5,515 bases of DNA from positions 1 to 5,515 of the forward strand of contig CAIYKK010000258.1 of assembly GCA_903926695.1 (NCBI GenBank), written 5' to 3'. Within the stretch, counting starts at the first letter, position 1. Every line of letters starts with the position of its first letter. Both the position numbers and the translations under genes were made by a program. The notes beneath the pieces are model-generated. The model had not been told where the DNA came from. It saw only the letters and a program-made list of their open reading frames with translations, and searched no databases. The DNA is from an uncultured Burkholderiales bacterium. Its GTDB lineage: Bacteria > Pseudomonadota > Gammaproteobacteria > Burkholderiales > Burkholderiaceae_C. This document shows positions 1-5,394 of the stretch, piece by piece.

Positions 1-366
1 GGCGGCTACGACCTGTCGCTGGACACGCCCGTGGCCAAAGCGCGCTGCCGCCTGCTGGCCCGGCGCGCGGAAGAAGTGCTGCCCGGCGTGTGCGACACGC
101 GCCTGCCCGAAGACGGCGGCAACCCGCAGTTCTGGACCGGCCTGCGGCCCGCCACGCCGACCAATATTCCGTTTATCGGCAAAACCCGCGTCGGTGGCCT
201 GTGGGTCAACGCGGGCCACGGCACGCTGGGCTGGACGCATGGCGCTGGCTCTGGCAAAGCGCTGGCGCAATTGATGAGCGGCGAGATGCCGCAGGCGGCT
301 TTTGATTTTTACGGCTTTGGCCGGGTGCGCCCGCAAACCCGGCTGTCTGCGGCTTCGGTTTCCTGA
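1..366 (+). CDS. dadA: D-amino acid dehydrogenase, C-terminal part (5' end outside window)
   Basis: FAD-dependent dehydrogenase that oxidatively deaminates D-amino acids (classically D-alanine to pyruvate and ammonia), passing electrons to the respiratory chain at the inner membrane. The open frame enters from base 1 and stops with TGA at 364-366, giving 121 visible residues. The family's C-terminal FAD/substrate block is clear: GLRPATPTNIPFIG at visible residues 47-60, then NAGHGTLGWTHGAGSGKAL at 70-88, closely matching the DadA pattern (GLRPMTPDGTP-IG ... N-GHGTLGWT-A-GSG). The N-terminal GxGxxG nucleotide-binding motif would lie upstream, off the window. The tail after the GSG block (FDFYGFGR and beyond) differs from E. 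coli DadA, so this may be one of the DadA-like paralogues common in Burkholderiales rather than the alanine-catabolic enzyme itself. Its last 58 bp overlap the 3' end of the convergent kinase gene. Confidence 0.85.
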   Translation, partial: GGYDLSLDTPVAKARCRLLARRAEEVLPGVCDTRLPEDGGNPQFWTGLRPATPTNIPFIGKTRVGGLWVNAGHGTLGWTHGAGSGKALAQLMSGEMPQAAFDFYGFGRVRPQTRLSAASVS

Positions 367-2921
367 AGCTGCCCCAGGTTCTCCAGCGCGGCCTGCAGGG
401 TTTCCAGTTCCAGCGGCTTGTGCAGCACGAGGATGCCGCGTTCGGTCATGCTGCGCAGCAAGGCTGGGTCAGTGTCGCCGGTGATCAGCAGGGCGGGGAT
501 GGCGCTGCCAAAACTCGCCCTGACGGCGGTAATCACATCAAACCCGGTTTCGCCCTGCGCCAGCCGGTAGTCCGAGAGCACGATGTCCGGCCCAAGCGTG
601 CCGAGTTCGGCCAGCAGCGTGGCCTGGCTGTCGGCGGCAACCACTTGGTAGCCCAGCATGTCCAGGCAGGCCGACAGTGCCGTGCGAACCATTTCGTTAT
701 CGTCCACCAACGCGATTCGCAACGCATGAACAACCCCAGGCGCGGGCGGCGCGGGCGCGGGTTTGGCCGGTGCGGCCAGCCCGAGCGGCAGTTCGATGGC
801 AAACACCGAGCCGCGTCCCGGCCATGAGTACACCTTGATTTGCAGCCCCAGCAGCGCCGCCGTTCTGGCGACGATGGCCAGCCCCAGCCCGCTGCCGGTA
901 TTGCGCGCCTGATCGCCGAGCTGCTTGAACTCTTCAAAAATTTCTGCCGTTTTGTCGGCGGGAATTCCGATGCCGGTGTCCCAGACTTCGACCCAGGTTT
1001 TGCCTTGGCGGCGGCGGCAGGCGACCAGCACGCCGCCGCGCTCGGTGTAGCGGATGGCGTTTTCGATCAGGTTGCCCAGAATGCGCCGGACTAGCACCGG
1101 GTCGCTGCGCGCCGTCCAGTTCGACGGGCGCAAGCGCAACGTCAAGCCTTTGGCGCTGGCCTGCGGCGTGTGGTCGCACGCCAGGCTAGCCAGCGTCTGC
1201 GCCATCGAAAAATCGTGAATTTTCGGCGTAACCACCCCGGCTTCGAGCTTGGACAGATCGAGCAAGTCGGTGAGCAATGCGCTCAAGCTGCCAATGCAGT
1301 CTTTAATGTTGGCCACCATCTTGCCCGAGGGCGGACGGCTGTCGTTGAGCAGCCCGGCATACACGCTCAGCGCCGACAGCGGCTGGCGCAGGTCGTGGCT
1401 GGCCGCTGCCAGAAAGCGCGACTTGGCGTTGTTGGCGCGCTCGGCGCTCGCTTTGGCCTCTGCCAGCTCGTGGGTGCGGCTGGCGACCCGCTCTTCCAGC
1501 CGGTCGCGGTGCTGCGCCAGCTCGGCCTCGGACAGTTTGCGCTGCGTGATGTCGCGCAGCGCGCTGGCGATGAACAGGCCTTGGTCCGTCTGAATCGGGC
1601 TCAGGCTGATTTCCACATCGTATTCACTGCCGTCTTTGCGTCGCGCCTTGAGATCGCGCCCGACGCTCATCGGGCGCGAGATCGGGCCTTCGATAAACAT
1701 GTTGCGCAGCGTCAGGTGGCTGGCCTGGTCACGCGCTGGCAGCAATACTTCGACGCTCTGGCCGAGCAGCTCGTCCATCGTGTACCCGAACAGATGCTCC
1801 ACCCGCCGGTTGCCCATGATGATGGCGCCTTGCGCATCGCAGATCAGCAAGGCGTCCGGGCTGGCGTCAAAGATCGACTGCAGGCGCACTTCGCTCGCTT
1901 GGAGCAGGACTGCCGACTGGCGGGCGGCGGCTTCGGAGTGCGCCAGCCGCCGGTTCTGGCCAATCATGCGCAGGATCAGCGCGCACACAAGCATCGCAAA
2001 CAGCGTGAATGCCACGGCCAGCCCGCCCAGACTGCGGCGCGGCGCGGCCAGTGCGTCATCGAGGTCCAGCTCGGCCACGCCGACCACCAGGGTCACCGGG
2101 TAGTCGGCCAGATTTTTCAAAAAAAGATCGCGCTGAAGCTGATCGAACGAGCTGACAACGCCAAAAATGCTCCTGCTCTCGCCGGGCGCGGTGCTGATGC
2201 CGTAGGTTTTGGTCAGGCTGGAGTTCACGCGGTCGAACATCTTGGGCAATGCGGGCGGCTGGCGGGCAATCAGCTTTTGGTCCTGCGTCATCATGGCGAC
2301 CGTGCTGCGCGGCCCCAGGCTGGTGCTGCGGTAAAAGTCCGTGATGTGTTCGGGCAGCAGCGTCATCACCACCAGGCCATCGAACACGCCGTTTTTAAGG
2401 ACAGGGCGGGCGACGCGGTATTGCATCTTGCCCGTGACGCGGCCCAGGCGCGTGGCGCCGATGAAGAGCGAATCGCCCGGATGCTGGAGGAAATATTGGA
2501 AATAATCGAGATCGGACAGGTTGGGCAGTAACTTGAGCTGCTCGCGTGGTATTTCGGACTGATAGACGACCCAGCCGTTGCGGTCCACGACTTGGATAAT
2601 GCCGGTGAAACGCTCCGCGTGGGGCGCTTTGATGTCGCGCATGAAGCGCTCCCACTTCTCGTCGTTGCCGTGCTCATGCAGATACGAGCGGATGGCGCGC
2701 AGCTGGCCGTCCGCATAATCAAACAGGCGCACCGAGTGCTCCTCGAAGGCCAGCAGCATGCGCTGCGCCTGCGCCCGCTGCTCGTTTTGACGCTCTTGGT
2801 GCAGGTGCTGGTAGCTGACGAAGCAGCCCAGCGCAAACAGCACCACCAAAAGAGCCGACAGCGCGAAGACGGCCAGCGTGCGTTTATCCCATGGCGGGCT
2901 GAATCGGCTTGTTGTCGGCAT
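309..2921 (-). CDS. Hybrid sensor histidine kinase (membrane sensor, PAS, HisKA, HATPase, receiver)
   Basis: An 870-residue inner-membrane kinase expected to autophosphorylate on His and relay to its own receiver Asp, then probably to a separate Hpt or regulator. Order: short cytoplasmic N-terminus; membrane helix 15-37; periplasmic PDC/dCache-like sensor about 38-298; membrane helix 299-320; PAS 343-462 (SIFDASPDALLICD, ending ALRDITQRK); coiled-coil linker to about 500; HisKA 500-565 with H509 in SHDLRQPLSAL; HATPase 607-713 with N-box NLIENAIRY, G1 DTGIGIP, FEEF, and G2 GSGLGLAI; Pro/Ala linker 714-732; receiver 734-850 with DD740-741, D784 in LSDYRL, T814 in LITGD, K835 in LHKP. All catalytic residues are present. 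The DLRQPL H-box and the LITGD/LHKP receiver recall the NahK/ErcS' group; the ligand cannot be inferred. ATG 2919-2921 was chosen because it directly precedes the first membrane helix. The frame is open to a TTG at 3011, but that adds 30 residues unlike a kinase. Neither start has a good Shine-Dalgarno. No output regulator is adjacent. Confidence 0.93.
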   Translation of the reverse strand: MPTTSRFSPPWDKRTLAVFALSALLVVLFALGCFVSYQHLHQERQNEQRAQAQRMLLAFEEHSVRLFDYADGQLRAIRSYLHEHGNDEKWERFMRDIKAPHAERFTGIIQVVDRNGWVVYQSEIPREQLKLLPNLSDLDYFQYFLQHPGDSLFIGATRLGRVTGKMQYRVARPVLKNGVFDGLVVMTLLPEHITDFYRSTSLGPRSTVAMMTQDQKLIARQPPALPKMFDRVNSSLTKTYGISTAPGESRSIFGVVSSFDQLQRDLFLKNLADYPVTLVVGVAELDLDDALAAPRRSLGGLAVAFTLFAMLVCALILRMIGQNRRLAHSEAAARQSAVLLQASEVRLQSIFDASPDALLICDAQGAIIMGNRRVEHLFGYTMDELLGQSVEVLLPARDQASHLTLRNMFIEGPISRPMSVGRDLKARRKDGSEYDVEISLSPIQTDQGLFIASALRDITQRKLSEAELAQHRDRLEERVASRTHELAEAKASAERANNAKSRFLAAASHDLRQPLSALSVYAGLLNDSRPPSGKMVANIKDCIGSLSALLTDLLDLSKLEAGVVTPKIHDFSMAQTLASLACDHTPQASAKGLTLRLRPSNWTARSDPVLVRRILGNLIENAIRYTERGGVLVACRRRQGKTWVEVWDTGIGIPADKTAEIFEEFKQLGDQARNTGSGLGLAIVARTAALLGLQIKVYSWPGRGSVFAIELPLGLAAPAKPAPAPPAPGVVHALRIALVDDNEMVRTALSACLDMLGYQVVAADSQATLLAELGTLGPDIVLSDYRLAQGETGFDVITAVRASFGSAIPALLITGDTDPALLRSMTERGILVLHKPLELETLQAALENLGQLQETEAADSRVCGRTRPKP

Positions 2922-3351
2922 GGCGTGGCACAGGGATGGTGAAGAGCGGGCGGAAATCGTACAACCCCAAGCTGTTGCCGAAATTACGCGGTTCACGCCG
3001 CTGGCGGGCAATTTTTTTCGTTTCGCAAGCTGGCCCGCCTACACCGCCTGTACCAAATCGCTGACACCAGCGCCCGCCAAACCGGCGCACAGTTCGCCGA
3101 TGACCAAAATCCGAACCGGCCCCGCCGCCCCCGCCGCCCCCGCTTGCACCCGCGCCTCCACGCCAACAGCGCCCGCCTCCCGGCCCGCCAGCGCATCGGC
3201 CAACACGCCCGACCAGCCCGGCGCTGGCAAAGGCATGCCGATCCGCCGCACGCAGCCGCAAACCCCGCGCCCCGGCCAGCATGAAAGCGCCCGCAGCGCG
3301 TCCGCCGAAAACGCCCTGGAACTGCCCAGCCACCGCGACCAGGCCGTGAAC
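2922..3351. other. Low-complexity gene-poor stretch with ambiguous reading frames
   Basis: No gene can be called confidently here. The stretch contains the upstream region of the kinase gene (transcribed leftward) and a very GC-rich, Pro/Ala-coding tract. Two frames with the same wobble positions are both open. One, on the + strand, runs through to the TGA at 3466-3468 and encodes a disordered Pro/Ala/Ser/Thr-rich peptide. The other, on the - strand (3449 to 3039), encodes an Ala/Gly/Val-rich peptide ending in PVRILVIGELCAGLAGAGV. Because third positions coincide, GC bias cannot separate them. None of the candidate starts (ATG 3100 and 3235 on +) has a convincing ribosome binding site and neither product matches a family I recognise. 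AT-rich patches near 2978-2985 and 3010-3022 could hold the kinase promoter, but I see no -35/-10 pair with correct spacing. Confidence 0.5.
3121..3143. repeat. Short 9-bp tandem repeat (CCCGCCGCC, about 2.5 copies)
   Basis: CCCGCCGCC occurs twice in tandem followed by CCCGC. Read on + it gives Pro-Ala-Ala units; read on - it gives Gly-rich or Ala-Gly units. This is simple-sequence slippage DNA in the gene-poor stretch and partly explains why several frames stay open there. Confidence 0.6.
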
Positions 3352-3468
3352 ATGAGCAGCGAGCAGCCCAATCCAGTGATTGAACAGGCCGCGCAGGACG
3401 TGAAGGACGGCCTCAAAGACACCAGCAAAGCGCCGGAAATGCACAGCACTTATCAAAAACAGCGCTGA
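3352..3468 (+). CDS. Possible small charged hypothetical protein (38 aa)
   Basis: ATG at 3352 to TGA at 3466-3468, 38 residues, beginning MSSEQPNPVIEQAAQDVKDG and ending HSTYQKQR. The composition is hydrophilic and typical of a real short cytoplasmic protein: a predicted amphipathic helix around residues 8-23 and a Lys/Asp/Gln-rich tail, with no membrane segment, signal peptide or cysteine. It contrasts with the Pro/Ala-rich translation of the same frame upstream, which is why this ATG is preferred to the in-frame ATGs at 3100 and 3235. Support for initiation is weak: only an AGG eight bases upstream. It lies 70 bp ahead of the flavin reductase on the same strand, but that gene appears to have its own promoter box. 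No function can be assigned; it may also be the conserved C-terminus of a longer protein. Confidence 0.45.
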   Translation: MSSEQPNPVIEQAAQDVKDGLKDTSKAPEMHSTYQKQR

Positions 3469-3523
3469 GGCTGGCGCTGTCGCCGCCGCAAGACCCGCAG
3501 GCTGCAACTCCCAGGCGCTTCAG

Positions 3524-3529
3524 TAAAAT
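3524..3529 (+). promoter_or_regulatory. Putative -10 box (TAAAAT) just upstream of the flavin reductase start
   Basis: TAAAAT in otherwise GC-rich DNA ends nine bases before the ATG at 3539. If used as a sigma-70 -10 element, transcription would start at about 3536-3539, giving a leader of nearly zero length. No convincing -35 hexamer lies 16-18 bp upstream (the sequence there is GCTGCA), and there is no Shine-Dalgarno before the ATG, which fits leaderless initiation. Confidence 0.4.
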
Positions 3530-3538
3530 GAACCGCCT

Positions 3539-4060
3539 ATGCCCTCCTCCCTCACGCCCCTTCGCCAAGCCAGCAGCCCCAGCTTTTCCACCCCGGAATT
3601 CCGCGCCTCGCTGGGCATGTTTGCCACCGGCGTGACCATCGTCACCGCCCGCACGCCCGCCGGGGTTCTGGTGGGGCTGACGGCCAATTCTTTCAATTCG
3701 GTCTCGCTGAACCCGCCGCTGGTGCTCTGGAGCCTGGCCAAAAGCGCCAGTTCAATGGCGGTGTTGAGCACTGGCTCGCACTACGCCATCAACATTCTGG
3801 CCGCCGACCAAAAAGAACTCGCCGAGCGTTTTGCCAGCCGCCGCGAAGACCGCTGGAGCGGCGTAGCGTTCACCGAGGGCGTCTGCGGCGCGCCGCTGCT
3901 CGACGGCGCCGCCGCCACGTTTGAGTGCTTTAACCGCAGCCGCTACGAAGAAGGTGATCACGTCATCTTCGTCGGCGAGGTCGAGCGCTGCAGCCAGCGC
4001 GAGGGTGCCTCGCCGCTGCTGTTTCACGGCGGGCGTTTTTACACCGAACACCCGCTTTGA
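3539..4060 (+). CDS. Flavin reductase family protein (FMN-binding, HpaC/RutF-like)
   Basis: A 173-residue protein of the flavin reductase-like split-barrel family, which binds FMN/FAD and reduces it with NAD(P)H, usually to feed reduced flavin to a two-component monooxygenase or used as a general flavin reductase. Family hallmarks are in the expected order and length: FRASLGMFATGVTIVTA (21-37) with the conserved FATGV segment; TANSFNSVSLNPPL (48-61), the flavin-phosphate-contacting strand-turn; the NIL..DQ..LA..FAS segment (85-100); GDHVIFVGEVE (139-149); and the C-terminal PLLFHGGRFY (159-168). No signal peptide or membrane segment, so cytoplasmic. ATG at 3539 gives full family length with about 20 residues before the domain. 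The nearby ATG at 3528 is out of frame. No monooxygenase partner lies in the window, so the physiological substrate remains open. It converges on the glycine-zipper gene with a 17-bp gap and no clear terminator. Confidence 0.93.
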   Translation: MPSSLTPLRQASSPSFSTPEFRASLGMFATGVTIVTARTPAGVLVGLTANSFNSVSLNPPLVLWSLAKSASSMAVLSTGSHYAINILAADQKELAERFASRREDRWSGVAFTEGVCGAPLLDGAAATFECFNRSRYEEGDHVIFVGEVERCSQREGASPLLFHGGRFYTEHPL

Positions 4061-4077
4061 GTCTGCCTTGACGACGC

Positions 4078-4674
4078 TCAATGGTAGATGTGCTGGCCCC
4101 CGTGCTGGCGCCACTGGTTTTCGATGTAAGCGGCGTCCTCGTCATTGCGCACATTGACGCCGATCAAAATGCCGCCTTTCTTGAGGCCTTCCTCGTAGTG
4201 CTGGGCGCGCTCTTCGGGAATATTCCAGCCGATCAGCGCGCCGATCAGGCCACCGCTGGCCGCGCCCGCACCAGCGCCCGCCACGGCAGCGGCGAGCGGC
4301 CCGGCGATGACCAGCCCCAGCCCCGGCAGGGCCAGACTGGTGCCCACCGCCGCGATGGCCGCCAGCACGGCGCCCACGGTGCCGCCAATGGCTCCGCCTA
4401 TGCCCGCGCCTTCAGCCGCTCTGGAACCCAGCGATGTACCTCGCCCGGCCACGTCGCCGGAAAAGTGCTCCTGACGCGTGTCATCGGACATCACGAGATT
4501 GAAATCGTCCTGGGCGTAGCCGCGCGCCTGGGCGGCGTTATAAGCGGCCTCGGCGCTTTCGCGGTCGGGAAAAAGGCCGGTGACCAGCCGGTCTGAATCG
4601 GTTGTGGCGCTGCTGCCGGGCGAGGCCGTGGCGGAAGATGCGCGGGAAGAAATGCTCGAAGGATTGGTGTTCAT
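4078..4674 (-). CDS. Glycine-zipper protein resembling general stress protein 17M/YflT type
   Basis: A 198-residue protein of three parts. Residues 1-28 are a Ser/Thr/Ala-rich disordered leader. Residues 29-66 (DRLVTGLFPDRESAEAAYNA then ARGYAQDDFNLV) match the beta-alpha-beta start of YflT/general-stress-17M-like domains, in which a strand is followed by a helix with AE.A...L...G. Residues 88-150 form a glycine-zipper hydrophobic stretch (GAGIGGAIGGTVGAVLAA and GAGAGAASGGLIGALIGW) that could associate with membrane or self-assemble. Residues 167-196 (GGILIGVNVRNDEDAAYIE and HGGQHI) look like a second strand-helix-strand unit carrying the usual ending in which the helix is followed by HG...I. 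The molecular activity of this family is not established; a stress or envelope role is inferred from family naming only. The start is supported by AGGAGA six bases from the ATG. It follows the exported-protein gene by 37 bp on the same strand, so they may be co-transcribed. Confidence 0.8.
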   Translation of the reverse strand: MNTNPSSISSRASSATASPGSSATTDSDRLVTGLFPDRESAEAAYNAAQARGYAQDDFNLVMSDDTRQEHFSGDVAGRGTSLGSRAAEGAGIGGAIGGTVGAVLAAIAAVGTSLALPGLGLVIAGPLAAAVAGAGAGAASGGLIGALIGWNIPEERAQHYEEGLKKGGILIGVNVRNDEDAAYIENQWRQHGGQHIYH

Positions 4675-4679
4675 GAGAG

Positions 4680-4685
4680 TCTCCT
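4680..4685 (-). promoter_or_regulatory. Shine-Dalgarno (AGGAGA) of the glycine-zipper gene
   Basis: On the - strand, AGGAGA sits five bases upstream of the ATG at 4672-4674 and fixes that start. It is the best ribosome binding site in the window. Confidence 0.75.
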
Positions 4686-4711
4686 GGTGAATTAAAAAAC
4701 CCAGCCACGAA

Positions 4712-5125
4712 TCAGTTGCGATCCGCTCTGGGGCTGCGTCTGGCGGCGCGCACCGGCGACACCGGCGGCGCTGGCGGGGCCGCGTCCACCGAAGTCGCCG
4801 GGCTCACCTCGGCGGGGGTGCTCGGGCCGACCGCGCTGGGCTCCAGGTTTCCGACGGCGCTGGGGCCGTTGCCAGCGGCGCTGGTCGTGCTGGTGGTGTT
4901 GTTTTGCGCGCTGGGGCGCGCCCGCTCAAGGGGCGAAGGCGCGGTGCGCACCACGGTGGCGGTGTCGCTGCGGGGAATGGCCCGGCGCGCAGCCTCGGCG
5001 GCCTCGGCGGGCGTCACGCCAACGGCGTTGGGCGGCGTTGGCGCTGGCGCGTTCTGTGCAGCAGCGCCCGCCACAGCGAGCGCGAGCGCCGCGCCCCCGA
5101 AAGTCATGATGATGTAACGGCTCAT
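4712..5125 (-). CDS. Exported Pro/Ala-rich protein of unknown function
   Basis: A 137-residue protein with a clear Sec signal peptide: MSRYIIMTFGGAALALAVAG is followed by the AAA/QN signal-peptidase I site at about 23/24, with no lipobox cysteine. The mature part is disordered, rich in Pro, Ala, Ser, Thr and Val, contains PSAVG twice (88-92 and 96-100), and ends in an Arg-rich basic tail (AARRSPRADRN). The only helix-prone piece is TPAEAAEAARRAI at 38-50. There is no recognised domain. A periplasmic or surface-associated role is inferred from the signal peptide. The start is supported by AGGAAAGG seven bases upstream of the ATG; M7 is an alternative but would remove part of the signal peptide n-region. 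It precedes the glycine-zipper gene by 37 bp on the same strand. Confidence 0.7.
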   Translation of the reverse strand: MSRYIIMTFGGAALALAVAGAAAQNAPAPTPPNAVGVTPAEAAEAARRAIPRSDTATVVRTAPSPLERARPSAQNNTTSTTSAAGNGPSAVGNLEPSAVGPSTPAEVSPATSVDAAPPAPPVSPVRAARRSPRADRN

Positions 5126-5132
5126 GGCCTTG

Positions 5133-5140
5133 CCTTTCCT
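5133..5140 (-). promoter_or_regulatory. Shine-Dalgarno-like AGGAAAGG of the exported-protein gene
   Basis: On the - strand AGGAAAGG lies seven bases upstream of the ATG at 5123-5125 and favours that start over the in-frame ATG six codons later. Confidence 0.55.
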
Positions 5141-5360
5141 GAAAAAGTTGAACGGCCCACATGCCGCAAACCGGGCGTTGCGGCTGTGCGGCAGCTTGGC
5201 CCCAGCGTAAAAAACAGAACACGCCCGCCGCTTCAGCGCAAGCCCGGTGCTAGCGTAGGAGAACGCCGATAGCGCACGCTGGCGGATTGGCGCGACGCTG
5301 CCTATGTTTTAACATCGGCCCGAGGGCGCAGCGGTGGCGCAAAAATGCCGCAGAGATACT
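5141..5360. other. Intergenic region between the exported-protein gene and the IS element
   Basis: No coding sequence is supported. The region should carry the promoter of the - strand exported-protein gene, but I see no consensus -35/-10 pair; T-rich patches near 5141-5148 and 5209-5215 are the only AT-rich spots close to it. A small inverted repeat ATGTT-TT-AACAT lies at 5304-5315. The last bases, up to 5360, are host DNA flanking the right end of the IS element. Confidence 0.5.
5341..5360 (-). other. Predicted natural guide segment of the omegaRNA (host flank)
   Basis: Immediately beyond the TCAA end, the - strand reads AGTATCTCTGCGGCATTTTT. By the established TnpB arrangement the first 16-20 bases after the right end act as the guide. 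The exact first base depends on the true element boundary. Confidence 0.5.
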
Positions 5361-5370
5361 TTGACATCCT

Positions 5371-5390
5371 CCCCTTCCTAAAGAAAGGGG
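5371..5390. repeat. Terminal hairpin of the IS right end
   Basis: On the - strand CCCCTTTC pairs with GGAAGGGG (eight pairs including one T-G wobble) around the loop TTTA. It sits 10 bases inside the element boundary, where subterminal hairpins of IS605-type ends are recognised by the Y1 transposase TnpA and where the last omegaRNA stem lies. A rho-independent terminator is unlikely because no U-run follows. Confidence 0.75.
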
Positions 5391-5394
5391 ATTC

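Noticed and set aside
1170..2531. A 453-codon open frame on the + strand
   Set aside because: It lies wholly antisense to the kinase domains on the - strand. Its translation is rich in Gln, His, Arg and Ala, typical of shadow frames in GC-rich DNA, with no recognisable domain.
2922..3011. A 30-residue N-terminal extension of the kinase from a TTG codon
   Set aside because: The added residues are unlike a kinase N-terminus and lack a ribosome binding site; the ATG at 2921 sits just before the first membrane helix.
3039..3449. A - strand frame ending PVRILVIGELCAGLAGAGV, considered as a methyltransferase or EutC-like C-terminus
   Set aside because: The isolated VIGE-like string is not preceded or followed by other motifs of either family, the upstream part is Cys/Trp/Arg-rich nonsense, and no start with a ribosome binding site is visible.
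4056..4081. Weak inverted repeat (TTGAG ... CTCAA) between convergent genes as a bidirectional terminator
   Set aside because: Only five pairs around a 15-base loop and no T-run on either side.
4081..4596. A 171-codon + strand frame
   Set aside because: Antisense to the glycine-zipper gene, which has a strong Shine-Dalgarno and family-like domains.
4716..5117. A 133-codon + strand frame opposite the exported-protein gene
   Set aside because: Gly/Ala/Arg-rich shadow without a ribosome binding site; the - strand frame has a clean signal peptide and a Shine-Dalgarno.
5371..5390. The GGGG hairpin as a rho-independent terminator
   Set aside because: No T-run follows on either strand, and the position and flanking GGATGTCAA fit an IS605-type right end.
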